Shown piece after piece: positions 32,460 to 41,148 of a DNA stretch of 64,000 nucleotides. The translations under genes and the position numbers were made by a program. The notes beneath the pieces were generated by a model. That model worked only from the letters and a program-made list of their open reading frames with translations. It searched no databases and was not told where the DNA came from. Position 1 is the stretch's first letter. Each line of letters begins with the position of its first letter. Source of the DNA: DATGPD01 sp041398565 (lineage in GTDB: Bacteria; Planctomycetota; UBA1135; UBA2386); assembly GCA_041398565.1 (NCBI GenBank), contig JAWKUN010000002.1, positions 1,984,001 through 2,048,000 of the forward strand, written 5' to 3'.

Positions 32460-33410
32460 ATGCAGTACCGCCGGCTCGGACACTCGGGACTGAAGGTCAG
32501 CGCCGTGAGCCTCGGCTCGTGGCTGACCCTGGGCAACACCGTCGACCAGGCGACCACGCAGCGCCTGGTGGCCGCAGCCCGAGAGCTCGGAATCAATCTG
32601 CTGGACACCGCCGACGTGTATGCGCGCGGGGAGGGGGAAGCGGCGCTGGGGCGCGCCATCGCCGGCCTGCGCCGCGAGCACCTCGTGCTGGCGAGCAAGT
32701 GCCACTTCCCGATGAGCGACGACATCAACGACCGTGGTCTGTCGCGCAAGCACGTGTTCGAGTCCGTGCACGCGTCGCTGCGCCGGCTGGGCGTCGACTA
32801 TCTCGACCTCTACCAGTGCCACCGCCTCGACCCGGAGACGCCGATCGAGGAGACCGCGTTGGCGATGACCGACCTGATCCGGCAGGGCAAGGTGCTCTAT
32901 TGGGGCGTGAGCCAGTGGCCGGCGTTCGCCATCGTCCAGGCGACGGCATTCTGCCGCGCCCACGCACTGCCGCCGCCGATCTCCAATCAGCCGCTCTACA
33001 ACCTGTTCGACCGTGGCCTCGAGGCCGAGATCATGCCGGTGGCCGCCCAGTGCGGACTCGGACAGATCGTCTTCTCGCCGCTGGCGCAGGGTGCGCTGAC
33101 CGGCAAATACGCGAGCGACCGGACTCCCGATCCGTCGAGCCGCGCCGGCAACGCGAAGGTCAACCAGTTCATCGGGCGCTACCTGACGCCGGAAAGGCTG
33201 GCGCAGGCACAGCGCCTGGTGGAGCTCGCGCAGCGTCATGGTCTGCGACCGGCGCCGGTGGCGCTGGCGTGGTGCCTGCGCCGGCCGGAGGTGGCCAGTG
33301 TCATCGTCGGTGCCACCAACGAGGCGCAGCTGCGCGACAACGTTGGTGCCGCCGACTTGACCTTGCCTGCGGATCTGGTGGCCGACCTCGAGCAAGCGTT
33401 TCCGGCGTGA
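32460..33410 (+). CDS. Aldo/keto reductase
   Basis: A 316-residue NADPH-dependent TIM-barrel reductase. The catalytic tetrad is visible: Asp and Tyr in DTADVYARGEGE, Lys in LASKCHF and His in YQCHRLDP. The sequence MQYRRLGHSGLKVSAVSLG and the C-terminal cofactor-binding segment VIVGATNEAQLRDN match the group that includes voltage-gated potassium channel beta-subunit-like and YghZ-like reductases. It starts at ATG 32460 with no Shine-Dalgarno. Its stop overlaps the start of the methyltransferase gene (GTGA). Physiological substrate unknown; carbonyl detoxification is common for this group. Confidence 0.93.
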   Translation: MQYRRLGHSGLKVSAVSLGSWLTLGNTVDQATTQRLVAAARELGINLLDTADVYARGEGEAALGRAIAGLRREHLVLASKCHFPMSDDINDRGLSRKHVFESVHASLRRLGVDYLDLYQCHRLDPETPIEETALAMTDLIRQGKVLYWGVSQWPAFAIVQATAFCRAHALPPPISNQPLYNLFDRGLEAEIMPVAAQCGLGQIVFSPLAQGALTGKYASDRTPDPSSRAGNAKVNQFIGRYLTPERLAQAQRLVELAQRHGLRPAPVALAWCLRRPEVASVIVGATNEAQLRDNVGAADLTLPADLVADLEQAFPA

Positions 33411-34201
33411 GCTCCACCGTGGTGTCGCTCCCACCTCGGCCCGAGACCTTGGCGATGGTCTTTGCCCAGAAGTACGGCCGAGCGCCCGACCTCGGCTGGG
33501 GGCCGGCCATGCGCCAACGCTTCGCCTACTACAACCCCGACGACCACTACGAGGCGGCGGTGTGCGATCTGGTCGGCGCCGAGACTCGGTGGCTCGACGT
33601 CGGCTGCGGGCGCGAGCTCTTCCCCAGCAATCGGGTGCTGGCCGCGGACTTGGCGCAGCGGTGCCGGCACCTCGTCGGGGTCGATCCCGACGCCACGCTG
33701 CAGGAGAACCCGTTCGTGCACGAACGCGTGCAGGTGGCGTTCGAGGAATACGACGGCGGCGGCTCCTTCGACCTGGTGACGCTGCGCATGGTCGCGGAAC
33801 ACGTCACCGAGCCCGAGCGCGTGGTGCGGGCGATGGCGCGTGCGCTCGCCCCCGGCGGCCACGCGGTCGTCTACACCGTCGACGCCTGGTCGCCGATGCC
33901 TCTGCTCACGCGGCTCGCGCCCATGGGCGTGCGCCACGTCGTGAAGCGTTGGCTGTGGCGCACCGAGAAGAAGGACACGTTCCCCACGGCGTTCAGGATG
34001 AACTCGCGGCGACGTCTGGCGGCGTTGCTCGGTGCCGCCGGTATGCGTGAGGTGGCGTTCGCGTGGCTCGACGACTGTCGCACCTTCGGTCGCTTCAAGT
34101 CCCTGCAGTGGTGCGAGCTGGCCGGACGTTCGCTCTTGCGCAAGGTCGGCTGCCGCTACCCGGAGCGTTGTTTGCTCGGCATCTATCGACGCGCGTATTG
34201 A
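33407..34201 (+). CDS. Class I SAM-dependent methyltransferase (type 11-like)
   Basis: A 264-residue protein starting at a GTG that overlaps the aldo/keto reductase stop (GTGA), which fixes the start. Motif I is WLDVGCGRELFPSN, motif II HLVGVDPDATLQE, and the post-motif region is FDLVTLRMVAEHVTEPERV followed by LAPGGHAVVYTV. This is the usual order of type 11 methyltransferases acting on small molecules or lipids. The C terminus is basic and contains Cys (CRTFGRFKSLQWCEL). Translational coupling suggests its substrate is linked to that of the reductase, but neither is known. A GC hairpin with a T-run follows 73 bp downstream. Confidence 0.9.
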   Translation: MSSTVVSLPPRPETLAMVFAQKYGRAPDLGWGPAMRQRFAYYNPDDHYEAAVCDLVGAETRWLDVGCGRELFPSNRVLAADLAQRCRHLVGVDPDATLQENPFVHERVQVAFEEYDGGGSFDLVTLRMVAEHVTEPERVVRAMARALAPGGHAVVYTVDAWSPMPLLTRLAPMGVRHVVKRWLWRTEKKDTFPTAFRMNSRRRLAALLGAAGMREVAFAWLDDCRTFGRFKSLQWCELAGRSLLRKVGCRYPERCLLGIYRRAY

Positions 34202-34273
34202 GGCGCGCAGCGGCCAGCAAAACAATTGCGCGCATCGTATCAAAGCGCACGAGATCGCGCTCTGAGGGCGACA

Positions 34274-34303
34274 CGCGGGGGATTGGCCCCCGCGAGATCT
34301 TTT
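34274..34303 (+). terminator. Rho-independent terminator
   Basis: CGCGGGGG, loop ATTGG, CCCCCGCG, then AGATCTTTT: a perfect 8-bp GC stem followed closely by a short T-run, 73 bp after the stop of the methyltransferase gene. Confidence 0.7.
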
Positions 34304-34385
34304 GATGTTTCTGTCACTCGAACGCCAACTCCGGAACGCGATGCCAGGTCCCCATGGACTGCAAGGGCTCAGCCGGAGACGGAGG

Positions 34386-35861
34386 ATGGCGGTGAAACAA
34401 ATGAGCAACCCGACCCTCTCGACCTCGGCTGTCTCCGTGCTGCCGATCAGCCGTTCCGTGGCATGCCTTGCGGCTCTGTGGCTCGGCCCGCTGATGCCGA
34501 GCCTCGCTGCGCAGCAGTTTCGGCGTGCGGCGGCGCCCGACATCGTCTTGTTGGGGCGAGTGACGCTCGCCGATGTCGATCGCGATGGCGACCTCGACGT
34601 CCTCGCCGCCACGGCCATCGGCCCGCAGCGTCTGGCGCTCGGCGATGGCTGGGGCCATTTCACGGACGCCAGCGAGCGTTTGGCGATGCTCCCCCAACAA
34701 GCCGGCTTGGGGTTCGTGGCGGGCGACTTCGACGGTGACGGCGCCGTCGACCTCCTGTTCCGCGCTCAGGCTGCGTCCTCGGTGATCCTGCGCAATGACG
34801 GGCAGGGACGATTCGCCGTCGATGCTCGCACCACGTTCACCATGCCGTCCGTCGACGCTGCGGTGGCCGGTGACTTCGATGGCGACGGAGACCTCGATCT
34901 GGTCCTGGGGCAAGAGGGTGGCGCTCTCTCGCTCTGGCTGAACGATGGGACCGGGCGTTTCGTCGTCGCCCCCGGCCGCTTGCCCTCGACCGTGGCCAGC
35001 TGGTCCGAGCTCAGCGCCGGAGACATCGATGGCGACGGAGACCTCGACCTGGCCGGGGGCGGGTTCTTCAGCGCGAACTACGCGGACACGGTCGTCGTCT
35101 ACCGCAACGACGGACCCTCGGGGTTCGCGGAGGTCCTGCGGCAGCAGGGGTGGAGCGCGCCGCTGCCGCAACTCGCCGATCTCGACGGCGACGGTCACTT
35201 GGATCTGGTGGTCGCCGACGCGATCGCGACTTCGATGTGGCGGGGAGACGGCCAGGGCGGCTTTGGCGTTGTCCCTTCGTTGCCGGGCCTGTTGCGCGCG
35301 GTCGACGTCGACGACGACGGTGACCTCGACCTGCTGGGCGACTCGACGTTGTTCGTGAACGACGGCAGCGGCCAGTGGCTGGGGGCGCCGCAGCGGGCCA
35401 TCGATCTCGGGGCGGTGGCGAACATGGCCCTGGGCGACGTCGACAGTGATGGCGATCTCGACGCCGTGATGCCCGGGCCCGGTCTGAGCCGCCTCCGACT
35501 GTGGATCAATCGCCACCGCGGAGTCCGCATCGCGACCGAGCCGCAGATCGGTCAGCGGTTTTCGTTCGTGGTCGAGGCGCAGCCGGGCTACGCCACCACC
35601 TTCCAGGTGGTGATCCCGCTGCTCGCTCTTGGCACGGCGGCGATCGACCTGCCACCGTTCGGCCGTCTCGGGCTCGATCCCACGAGCCTCGTTCAGTTCC
35701 CACTCGCCTACTTGCCCGGTCCGGGCGGTGAAGTGCCGGTCGAGCTCACCGTGCCCGATGTGCCGGACTTCGTCGGTATCCCGCTGGCGGTGCAGGGCGT
35801 CGTGCAGTCGCCACTGGTGCCCGCGCGTCTCACCAACACCGAGACGACGCGCATCCGTTAG
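34386..35861 (+). CDS. Secreted FG-GAP/VCBS repeat protein
   Basis: A 491-residue exported protein. ATG 34386 is preceded by GGAG at good spacing; the frame is open to 34302. Signal sequence SVACLAALWLGPLMPSLAAQ. Seven FG-GAP/VCBS calcium-binding repeats are seen as DVDRDGDLD, DFDGDGAVD, DFDGDGDLD, DIDGDGDLD, DLDGDGHLD, DVDDDGDLD and DVDSDGDLD, enough for a complete seven-blade propeller. A C-terminal Ig-like domain of about 120 residues follows. Typical of planctomycete surface proteins thought to bind polysaccharide or mediate contact; no enzymatic motif. Its TAG stop forms the first bases of the foldback repeat at 35860. Confidence 0.88.
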   Translation: MAVKQMSNPTLSTSAVSVLPISRSVACLAALWLGPLMPSLAAQQFRRAAAPDIVLLGRVTLADVDRDGDLDVLAATAIGPQRLALGDGWGHFTDASERLAMLPQQAGLGFVAGDFDGDGAVDLLFRAQAASSVILRNDGQGRFAVDARTTFTMPSVDAAVAGDFDGDGDLDLVLGQEGGALSLWLNDGTGRFVVAPGRLPSTVASWSELSAGDIDGDGDLDLAGGGFFSANYADTVVVYRNDGPSGFAEVLRQQGWSAPLPQLADLDGDGHLDLVVADAIATSMWRGDGQGGFGVVPSLPGLLRAVDVDDDGDLDLLGDSTLFVNDGSGQWLGAPQRAIDLGAVANMALGDVDSDGDLDAVMPGPGLSRLRLWINRHRGVRIATEPQIGQRFSFVVEAQPGYATTFQVVIPLLALGTAAIDLPPFGRLGLDPTSLVQFPLAYLPGPGGEVPVELTVPDVPDFVGIPLAVQGVVQSPLVPARLTNTETTRIR

Positions 35862-36024
35862 GAGTCCGTGTCCTTGTGAGTCGCCGCTGCCGCGCCGTGA
35901 ATCATCGTTCCGGTCGGTGCGGACGAATGCCCAGCAGGTCGGGCGACTCGGGGAGGTCCGGACGTGCCAAGCCGGGCGAACAGGCGCGGCTCCGGCGCGG
36001 ATGAATCCGGTGACGCGGACTCCT
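35860..36024. repeat. Foldback repeat, copy 1
   Basis: A 165-bp element bounded by inverted termini (AGGAGTCCGTG at the left, CGCGGACTCCT at the right). It is strongly similar throughout to copy 2 at 37027-37192, sharing for example GCCCAGCAGGT and GGGCGAACAGGCGCGGCTCC. It starts inside the TAG stop codon of the FG-GAP gene. The left terminus is less perfect than in copy 2. It could be a miniature mobile element, a terminator-like structure, or both. Confidence 0.75.
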
Positions 36025-36054
36025 CGGCCGAGCGGCGCTGGAGGCGGAAAAGGT

Positions 36055-36125
36055 GGGTCGGGCCCGATTCCGGTCGCCTCTCTCGAACGATCCATCCCTT
36101 GGATCTTTCGATACGGGCCCGACCC
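36055..36125. other. Two-stem structured element upstream of the thioredoxin gene
   Basis: An outer perfect 12-bp inverted repeat (GGGTCGGGCCCG at 36055-36066 and CGGGCCCGACCC at 36114-36125) encloses an inner hairpin (TCGAACGATCCA, loop TCCCT, TGGATCTTTCGA at 36083-36111, one mismatch). No T-tract follows. It could be a structured RNA leader of the thioredoxin gene 138 bp downstream, a terminator, or a protein-binding site. Confidence 0.55.
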
Positions 36126-36263
36126 GCGCCGCTGTGATCAACATCCGTGCCGACCGTCCCGCGGGCCTGCCGGCACACCCGGGCGTGCGCGACGTTTCGG
36201 CGCCGTAACGAGAGGCGGGTCCGGGCTGTTGATTCCGGATGCCCGCGGCTTCAGCTTGATGCC

Positions 36264-37028
36264 ATGCCGGGTGAGCACACGATCCAAGTCACCGCCGACA
36301 CGTTCCAGCTCGATGTCCTGCAGCAGTCCATGCAGGTCCCGGTCCTGCTCGACTTCTGGGCGTCGTGGTGTGGCCCGTGCCGCACCCTGGCGCCGGTCCT
36401 CGAGAAGCTCGCCGACGAGTACGGTGGTGCGTTCGTGCTCGGCAAGATCGACGCCGACGCCGAGCAAGACCTCGCGGCCGCGTTCCAGGTGCGCGGCATC
36501 CCGTTCGTCGTGCTGATGGACCAGGGGCGGCCGGTGGATGCGTTCAACGGCGCGCTTCCCGAGTCCGAGGTTCGCCGCTTCCTGCAGCGCAACGGCATCC
36601 AGCCCGTCGTCCGCCAAGAGGATGCGGCCCCGGAGGATCCCGACGCTCCGGCTGCTCGCCTGGCCCGCGCGGTCGCCGCGGCGCGCGTCGGCGACGTCGC
36701 CGCGGCAGAGTCGGCCCTCGACGGTTTCCCCGTGGAGGACGAGTTGGCCGCGACCGCCGACCGCGTGCGCGACGGTCTCGCCTGGTTCGGCGCCGAGCTC
36801 GGTGCCGCCGACAGTCCGGCCGCGGCGCATCTCGCGTCGGCCCGCGAGCAGTTCCTCGCCGGTCGCGCCAGAGAGGCCTTGGACAGCCTGCTGGAATCCG
36901 TCACCCTCGACCGGGGTTTCGCCGACGGTCTGGCGCGCAAGGCCATGCTCCTCGTGTTCGCCGTGCTGGGGGAAGATCACGACGTCAGCGACGAGTACCG
37001 GCGGCGCTTGACGACCCTTCTCTACTAG
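36264..37028 (+). CDS. Thioredoxin with TPR-like C-terminal region (CnoX/YbbN-like)
   Basis: A 254-residue protein. The N-terminal thioredoxin domain (1-110) has the active site WASWCGPCR (Cys36, Cys39), KIDADAEQDLAAAF and the cis-Pro loop VRGIPFVVLM. The rest is helical with TPR-like segments (LARAVAAARVGDVAAAESAL, LASAREQFLAGRAREALDSL, VTLDRGFADGLARKAMLLVF), the architecture of CnoX/YbbN chaperedoxins, which hand substrates to GroEL or DnaK in E. coli. Unlike E. coli CnoX it keeps CGPC, so it can act as a disulfide reductase. The start at 36264 is the first Met before homology; no Shine-Dalgarno. The TAG stop at 37026-37028 overlaps the second foldback repeat. Confidence 0.9.
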   Translation: MPGEHTIQVTADTFQLDVLQQSMQVPVLLDFWASWCGPCRTLAPVLEKLADEYGGAFVLGKIDADAEQDLAAAFQVRGIPFVVLMDQGRPVDAFNGALPESEVRRFLQRNGIQPVVRQEDAAPEDPDAPAARLARAVAAARVGDVAAAESALDGFPVEDELAATADRVRDGLAWFGAELGAADSPAAAHLASAREQFLAGRAREALDSLLESVTLDRGFADGLARKAMLLVFAVLGEDHDVSDEYRRRLTTLLY

Positions 37029-37192
37029 GAGTCCGCGTCACGGGAGGCGCCGCGGCCGAGGCGTGAAATGTTCGCTCAGGTTGGTGCGGCCGAATCGCCC
37101 AGCAGGTTTGGCGACCTGTGGAGATTCGGACGTGCCAAGCTGGGCGAACAGGCGCGGCTCCGCCGCGGATGAATCACGTGACGCGGACTCCT
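37027..37192. repeat. Foldback repeat, copy 2
   Basis: A 166-bp element with perfect 16-bp inverted termini (AGGAGTCCGCGTCACG and CGTGACGCGGACTCCT). It begins inside the TAG stop of the thioredoxin gene. Further pairing arms lie within: TGTTCGCTCAGGTTGG with CCAAGCTGGGCGAACA (two mismatches), CCGAATC with GATTCGG, and CAGGT with ACCTG. The whole element can thus fold into one long hairpin, and it is closely similar to copy 1 at 35860-36024. Confidence 0.8.
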
Positions 37193-37525
37193 GGGGAACG
37201 GGTGAGGCGGGGGCCGCGCCCGGCGCCCGGCGGGGTGGAGTTCAGCGGCTTCGCCTGGCTCTCGTCGGGGGGGGGAGAGTCGTTTGGGTACGGGTGGCGC
37301 GCCGGCCGGGCGGTCGGGTCCCGCGGCTTGCCGCGGCGGTAGGCCAGGCGTCGACGTTCGGTGTCACCGGCCGTTCGCTGCCTCCCCGGTCGTTACACAA
37401 CTAATGCAGGCGTGGGACCAGCGGACCCGGCCGTCCGGGCAACAACCGCATAGACTCCCCGCCACCGGATCGGCGGCGGCCTCCACCGACCGCGATCCGA
37501 CTCCTCAACTCGACTCGAGGCTTCC
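37193..37525. other. Intergenic region upstream of the DUF1800 gene
   Basis: About 330 bp without a credible gene. A small CCGCGG/CCGCGG hairpin lies at 37321-37336 and a TAGACT box at 37453-37458, about 70 bp before the DUF1800 start, a plausible -10 because the same hexamer precedes other genes here. No clear -35. Confidence 0.4.
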
Positions 37526-39073
37526 ATGGCTCAGCAGGCTTCCATGGCGCAGCAGAAGACGCTGGCGCAGCAAGGCGCTTCCCCCACTCCACCCCGGCCG
37601 GGATCCGGCACTGGCGGCGGCAGCATCCAGATGGACCCCAATACCGACCTCGCCCCGTGGAAGGCGTCGACTGGCGACCCGTGGGACCGCAAGAAGGCGG
37701 CGCACCTGCTGCGGCGTGCTGGCTTCGGTGGCAGCCTCGCCGAGGTCGATGCGGTCGTCACGCTGGGCATGGACCGCATGGTCGACATCTTGCTGTCGCC
37801 GGCGATGCAGGGTCTGCGCGAGTACGGGACGATCGTGCTCCCCAACGGTGAGATCCTCAACCTCACCTACAACCTCAACGCGCGCCGAGCGCATTGGCTG
37901 TGGGAATCGGCCAACGGGTTCTACCCGCTGCGCGAGAAGCTGGCCTACTTCTGGCACGACCACTTCTCGGTGGGCTTCGAGAACGCGCAGTCGGCGGCGA
38001 CGCTGACCAAGCACATCAACATCTTCCGCCGCTTCGGGCTGGGCAACTTCCGCGAGATCCTGGTCGAGGTCACGCGCGACCCAGCCATGCTCTACTGGCT
38101 GGACAACTACCTGAACGGCAACCGTGGCCAGATCAACGAGAACTACGGCCGCGAGCTACTCGAGCTGTATTCGCTCGGGGTCACCGGGGGCTACACCCAG
38201 CAAGACGTGGTCGAGGCCTCGCGCTGCCTCACCGGCTGGACGCTGAGCGGCCTCGAGCAGTTCGTGTTCAACCCGGCGACGCACATGGCCGGCGCCAAGA
38301 CCGTGCTCGGCCGGACGATCAGCAACCCGAACACCGGCACGCTCGGCATGAAGGACGTCTTCGATCTGATCGAAGTGATCCTCGGCTACCAGAACGGCGG
38401 CCGGCACGTGGCGGCCGAGTTCGTCGTCAAGAAGATCTGGGAGTACTTCGTCGCACCGGCTCCGTACCCGGCGCTCCTCACCGAGCTGGCCAACCGTTGG
38501 CACGCGCTCGACTACGACGTGCGCAGCCTGATGAGCCTCATCCTGCGCAGCAACTACTTCCACGGCGTCACCGCCTACCGACGCCTGGTGAAGAGTCCGG
38601 TGGACTTCGCCGTCGGCGCCGTCCGCAACCTGCGGGCGCCGCTGGGACGCTACGCGGTCCTCGCGGCACGCGTGCAGGCGATGGGGCTGCCGCTCCTCGC
38701 CTACAGCAACCCGGCCGGGCTCGAGGAGGGTGTCGCCTGGATCGACTCGTCGACCATGATCGCCCGCGGCAACCTCGCCAACGAGATCACGCGCGTCAAC
38801 TCGTCCGGCGGCAGTCTGATCTGGTCGACGTTCGACCACTGGCGCGAGATCAACGAGTACGGGCTGACGTCCGCCACAGCGGTGGTCGACCACTACCTGG
38901 CGCTGCTCGTCGACGGCGACGTGCCTGCGGCGGTCCGCACGGCACTCATCGACTTCATGAATCGGACCGACGCCGGGGTGGTGCCCTTCACCTTCACCGA
39001 GGCGAAGGTGCGCGAGAAGGTGCGCGGCCTCGCGCACCTCATCCTGTCCCTCCCCGAGTACCAGATGGCCTGA
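37526..39073 (+). CDS. DUF1800 family protein
   Basis: A 515-residue protein with the family marks KKAAHLLRRAGFGG at the start of the domain (after a Gln/Ala/Pro-rich N-terminal segment of about 50 residues), EKLAYFWHDHFSVG, NYGRELLELYSLGVTGGYTQ and VVEASRCLTGWTL. DUF1800 proteins are widespread in Planctomycetota and almost always sit next to a DUF1501 gene, as here (15-bp gap). Their function is unknown; the WHDHF motif hints at metal binding. No clear signal peptide is seen, so export may depend on its Tat-exported partner. A second in-frame Met at 37544 is an alternative start. Confidence 0.92.
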   Translation: MAQQASMAQQKTLAQQGASPTPPRPGSGTGGGSIQMDPNTDLAPWKASTGDPWDRKKAAHLLRRAGFGGSLAEVDAVVTLGMDRMVDILLSPAMQGLREYGTIVLPNGEILNLTYNLNARRAHWLWESANGFYPLREKLAYFWHDHFSVGFENAQSAATLTKHINIFRRFGLGNFREILVEVTRDPAMLYWLDNYLNGNRGQINENYGRELLELYSLGVTGGYTQQDVVEASRCLTGWTLSGLEQFVFNPATHMAGAKTVLGRTISNPNTGTLGMKDVFDLIEVILGYQNGGRHVAAEFVVKKIWEYFVAPAPYPALLTELANRWHALDYDVRSLMSLILRSNYFHGVTAYRRLVKSPVDFAVGAVRNLRAPLGRYAVLAARVQAMGLPLLAYSNPAGLEEGVAWIDSSTMIARGNLANEITRVNSSGGSLIWSTFDHWREINEYGLTSATAVVDHYLALLVDGDVPAAVRTALIDFMNRTDAGVVPFTFTEAKVREKVRGLAHLILSLPEYQMA

Positions 39074-39087
39074 TCGGAGACCCAGCC

Positions 39088-40350
39088 ATGACGACCTCAC
39101 GACGTGATTTCCTGATGAGTGGTGCTCTGGCCGGGGCTGCGGCTCCGTTCGCCGGAGTGCGCCTGGCGCCGAGCTGGCTGTCGGCCGACAGCGCCTCCCT
39201 GAAGAAGCTGGTGGTCATCCAGATCCGCGGGGGATGGGACTACCTCAACTTCCTGATCCAGGCCGACCACCCGGTCTACCAGGCGGCGCGACCCAACATC
39301 GGTATCCCGCGCACCAGCACTCTGCAGATCGAGGCGGGCCTCGATTACTACTGGCACCCGGCGCTGGCTCCGCTCAAGGACCTGTACGACCGCGGCGACC
39401 TCGCGATCGTCAACAACATCGGCTACCCGAATCCGAACCTCTCGCACTTCGAGTCCGAGAAGAAGTGGTACGCCGGCGATCCGACGGTCTCGGTGCTGCA
39501 GAACGGCTGGCTGGCCCGCTACATCCAGCAGGGCTACACCGGTACGTTCCCCATCCCGGCGATCGACATCGAGGGTGGGTTGAGCGCGGCGTTCTCGGGT
39601 GCGCGGGTGCCGGTGCTCACCAACATCGCGCAGTACGCGTTCCAGTACGACGCGGCGACGTCGGCCGACAACACGCTGGAAGCGGCGTTGCTGCGCTCGA
39701 ACGCGCTGCTCCTGCGCGACCCAGCCAACCCTGACCTGCAGCACGTGGCGTCCGGCATCGTCGACGCCGTCGACTCGTCGGCGTTGTTGCAGTCGGTCGG
39801 GGCCGGCTACACGCCGGCGGTGACCTACCCCAACAACTCGCTGGCCAACGCCCTGCAGCTGGCGGCGCGTTACATCATCTACGACCTGCCGACCGAGGCC
39901 TATTACACCTCGACCGGCGGCTACGACACGCACGCCAACGAGGTGGTCGCGGCAGCCCCGCACACGGGCACGCTCGCCAACAACCTGGCGGCGTTCGCGG
40001 GTGCGCTCAAGGCGTTCCTCGACGATGTCGCCGCGCAGGGGCACGGCAACGATGTGGTGGTGATGGTGTTCTCCGAGTTCTCGCGCCGTCTGGGCCAGAA
40101 CGGCTCGCTCGGCACCGACCACGGCCACGGCGGCGTCGCCTTCCTGGCCGGCGCGCCGGTCAACGGTGGCGCCTACGGCAACTACCCCGACCTGAGCGCG
40201 GCGACGACGCCCTACAACAACTACTACATCCCGTTCAACACGCTCTCGACCGACTTCCGCAGCCTGTATGCGACGGTGCTGGAGCGCGTCTTCGGCGTCA
40301 ACCACGTGCCGATCCTCGGCGGGACCTTCCCGCTGCTCGGCGCGCTGTAG
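39088..40350 (+). CDS. DUF1501 family protein, Tat-exported
   Basis: A 420-residue protein with a twin-arginine signal (TTSRRDFLMSGALAGAAAPF) and a Shine-Dalgarno (GGAG) 8 nt before ATG 39088. DUF1501 proteins belong to the alkaline phosphatase/sulfatase fold group; visible marks are LVVIQIRGGWDYLNFL, TGGYDTHANE, VVVMVFSEFSRRLGQNGS and TDHGHGG, where Asp/His residues could bind metal. It is paired with the DUF1800 gene as in many planctomycetes. Role unknown, probably a periplasmic or surface hydrolase-like protein. The Tat signal implies folding with cofactor before export. Confidence 0.93.
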   Translation: MTTSRRDFLMSGALAGAAAPFAGVRLAPSWLSADSASLKKLVVIQIRGGWDYLNFLIQADHPVYQAARPNIGIPRTSTLQIEAGLDYYWHPALAPLKDLYDRGDLAIVNNIGYPNPNLSHFESEKKWYAGDPTVSVLQNGWLARYIQQGYTGTFPIPAIDIEGGLSAAFSGARVPVLTNIAQYAFQYDAATSADNTLEAALLRSNALLLRDPANPDLQHVASGIVDAVDSSALLQSVGAGYTPAVTYPNNSLANALQLAARYIIYDLPTEAYYTSTGGYDTHANEVVAAAPHTGTLANNLAAFAGALKAFLDDVAAQGHGNDVVVMVFSEFSRRLGQNGSLGTDHGHGGVAFLAGAPVNGGAYGNYPDLSAATTPYNNYYIPFNTLSTDFRSLYATVLERVFGVNHVPILGGTFPLLGAL

Positions 40351-40610
40351 ATCCTCGCCCCGGCGAGGTCCGGTGCGCGTCGGGCAACACATCGACGCGC
40401 ATCCGTGCGTCGATGCGCGGTTGCCACACGCCGGCCTCGTCAGGGTGTCAGCGGCCGAAGCGCAGCAACACCGCCGAGGTCGGGCTCGGCTGCGAGCGCG
40501 CCGTGCAATGGCGTCGGTCGCTTCGGCGGATATGGTCCGCCTCAGCGAGTGAGAAACAATCGGTTTCTCACTCTCTGCGTGGCCGCGGATGCGGCCACCG
40601 GGGGCAATCA
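40351..40610. other. Non-coding region downstream of DUF1501, with decayed repeat fragment
   Basis: Contains a 6-bp hairpin right after the DUF1501 stop (CCTCGC/GCGAGG, 40353-40368). At about 40440-40475 there is a fragment whose complement (TTCGGCGGTGTTG) matches the dispersed repeat family that begins at 40611, in inverted orientation. No gene seen. Confidence 0.45.
40547..40573. terminator. Perfect 11-bp hairpin, probable terminator
   Basis: GAGTGAGAAAC, loop AATCG, GTTTCTCACTC: a perfect 11-bp inverted repeat, unusually AT-rich for this window, about 200 bp past the DUF1501 stop and just ahead of the repeat array. No T-tract, so it may instead be a protein-binding site or the remnant of an element end. 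Confidence 0.45.
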
Positions 40611-41141
40611 GAGCTGCAAGGGCTGCGAATCGTCGCGGCGGGCGCGAATTCGGCGGTGTTGTTCCGTTGCCACAGAGCTGACCAGGCCACGCCCGAGCAG
40701 CCCTGGAAGCTCCAAGCAACAACAGCGCCGGCGGCCCCCTCTGGTCGGCGCTGCGCCGACATCAACCCTTTGGGTTGCGGCCGCCGGCAGCGCTGAACTG
40801 CAAGGGCTGCGAATCGTCGCGGCGGGCGCGAATTCGGCGGTGTTGTTGCGTTGCCACAGAGCTGACCAGGCCACGCCCGAGCAGCCCTGGAAGCTCCAAG
40901 CAACAACAGCGCCGGCAGCCCTCTGGTCGGCGCTGCGCCGACATCAACCCTTTGGGTTGCGGCCGCCGGCAGCGCTGAGCTGCAAGGGCTGCGAATCGTC
41001 GCGGCGGGCGCGAATTCGGCGGTGTTGTTCCGTTGCCACAGAGCTGACCAGGCCACGCCCGAGCAGCCCTGGAAGCTCCAAGCAACAACAGCGCCGGCGG
41101 CCCCCTCTGGTCGGCGCTGCGCCGACATCAACCCTTTGGGT
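40611..41141 (+). repeat. Three direct copies of a ~183-bp dispersed repeat
   Basis: Near-identical tandem copies start at 40611, 40795 and 40977 (spacing 184 and 182 bp). Each begins GA[GA]CTGCAAGGGCTGCG, contains GCGAATTCGGCGGTGTTGTT and the hairpin GTCGGCGCTGCGCCGAC, and ends ACCCTTTGGGTTGCGGCC. Few substitutions and small length changes separate the copies, so the duplication is recent. Long frames crossing them are artefacts of the repeat. Confidence 0.9.
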
Positions 41142-41148
41142 TGCGGCC

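Noticed and set aside
32725..34663. Minus-strand frames opposite the aldo/keto reductase and methyltransferase genes
   Set aside because: Both plus-strand genes have full motif sets and GTGA coupling; the antisense frames have no domain content.
40611..41141. The three direct repeats as a CRISPR array
   Set aside because: The units are ~183 bp and almost identical along their whole length, with no short repeat and unique spacer pattern, and no cas genes are nearby.
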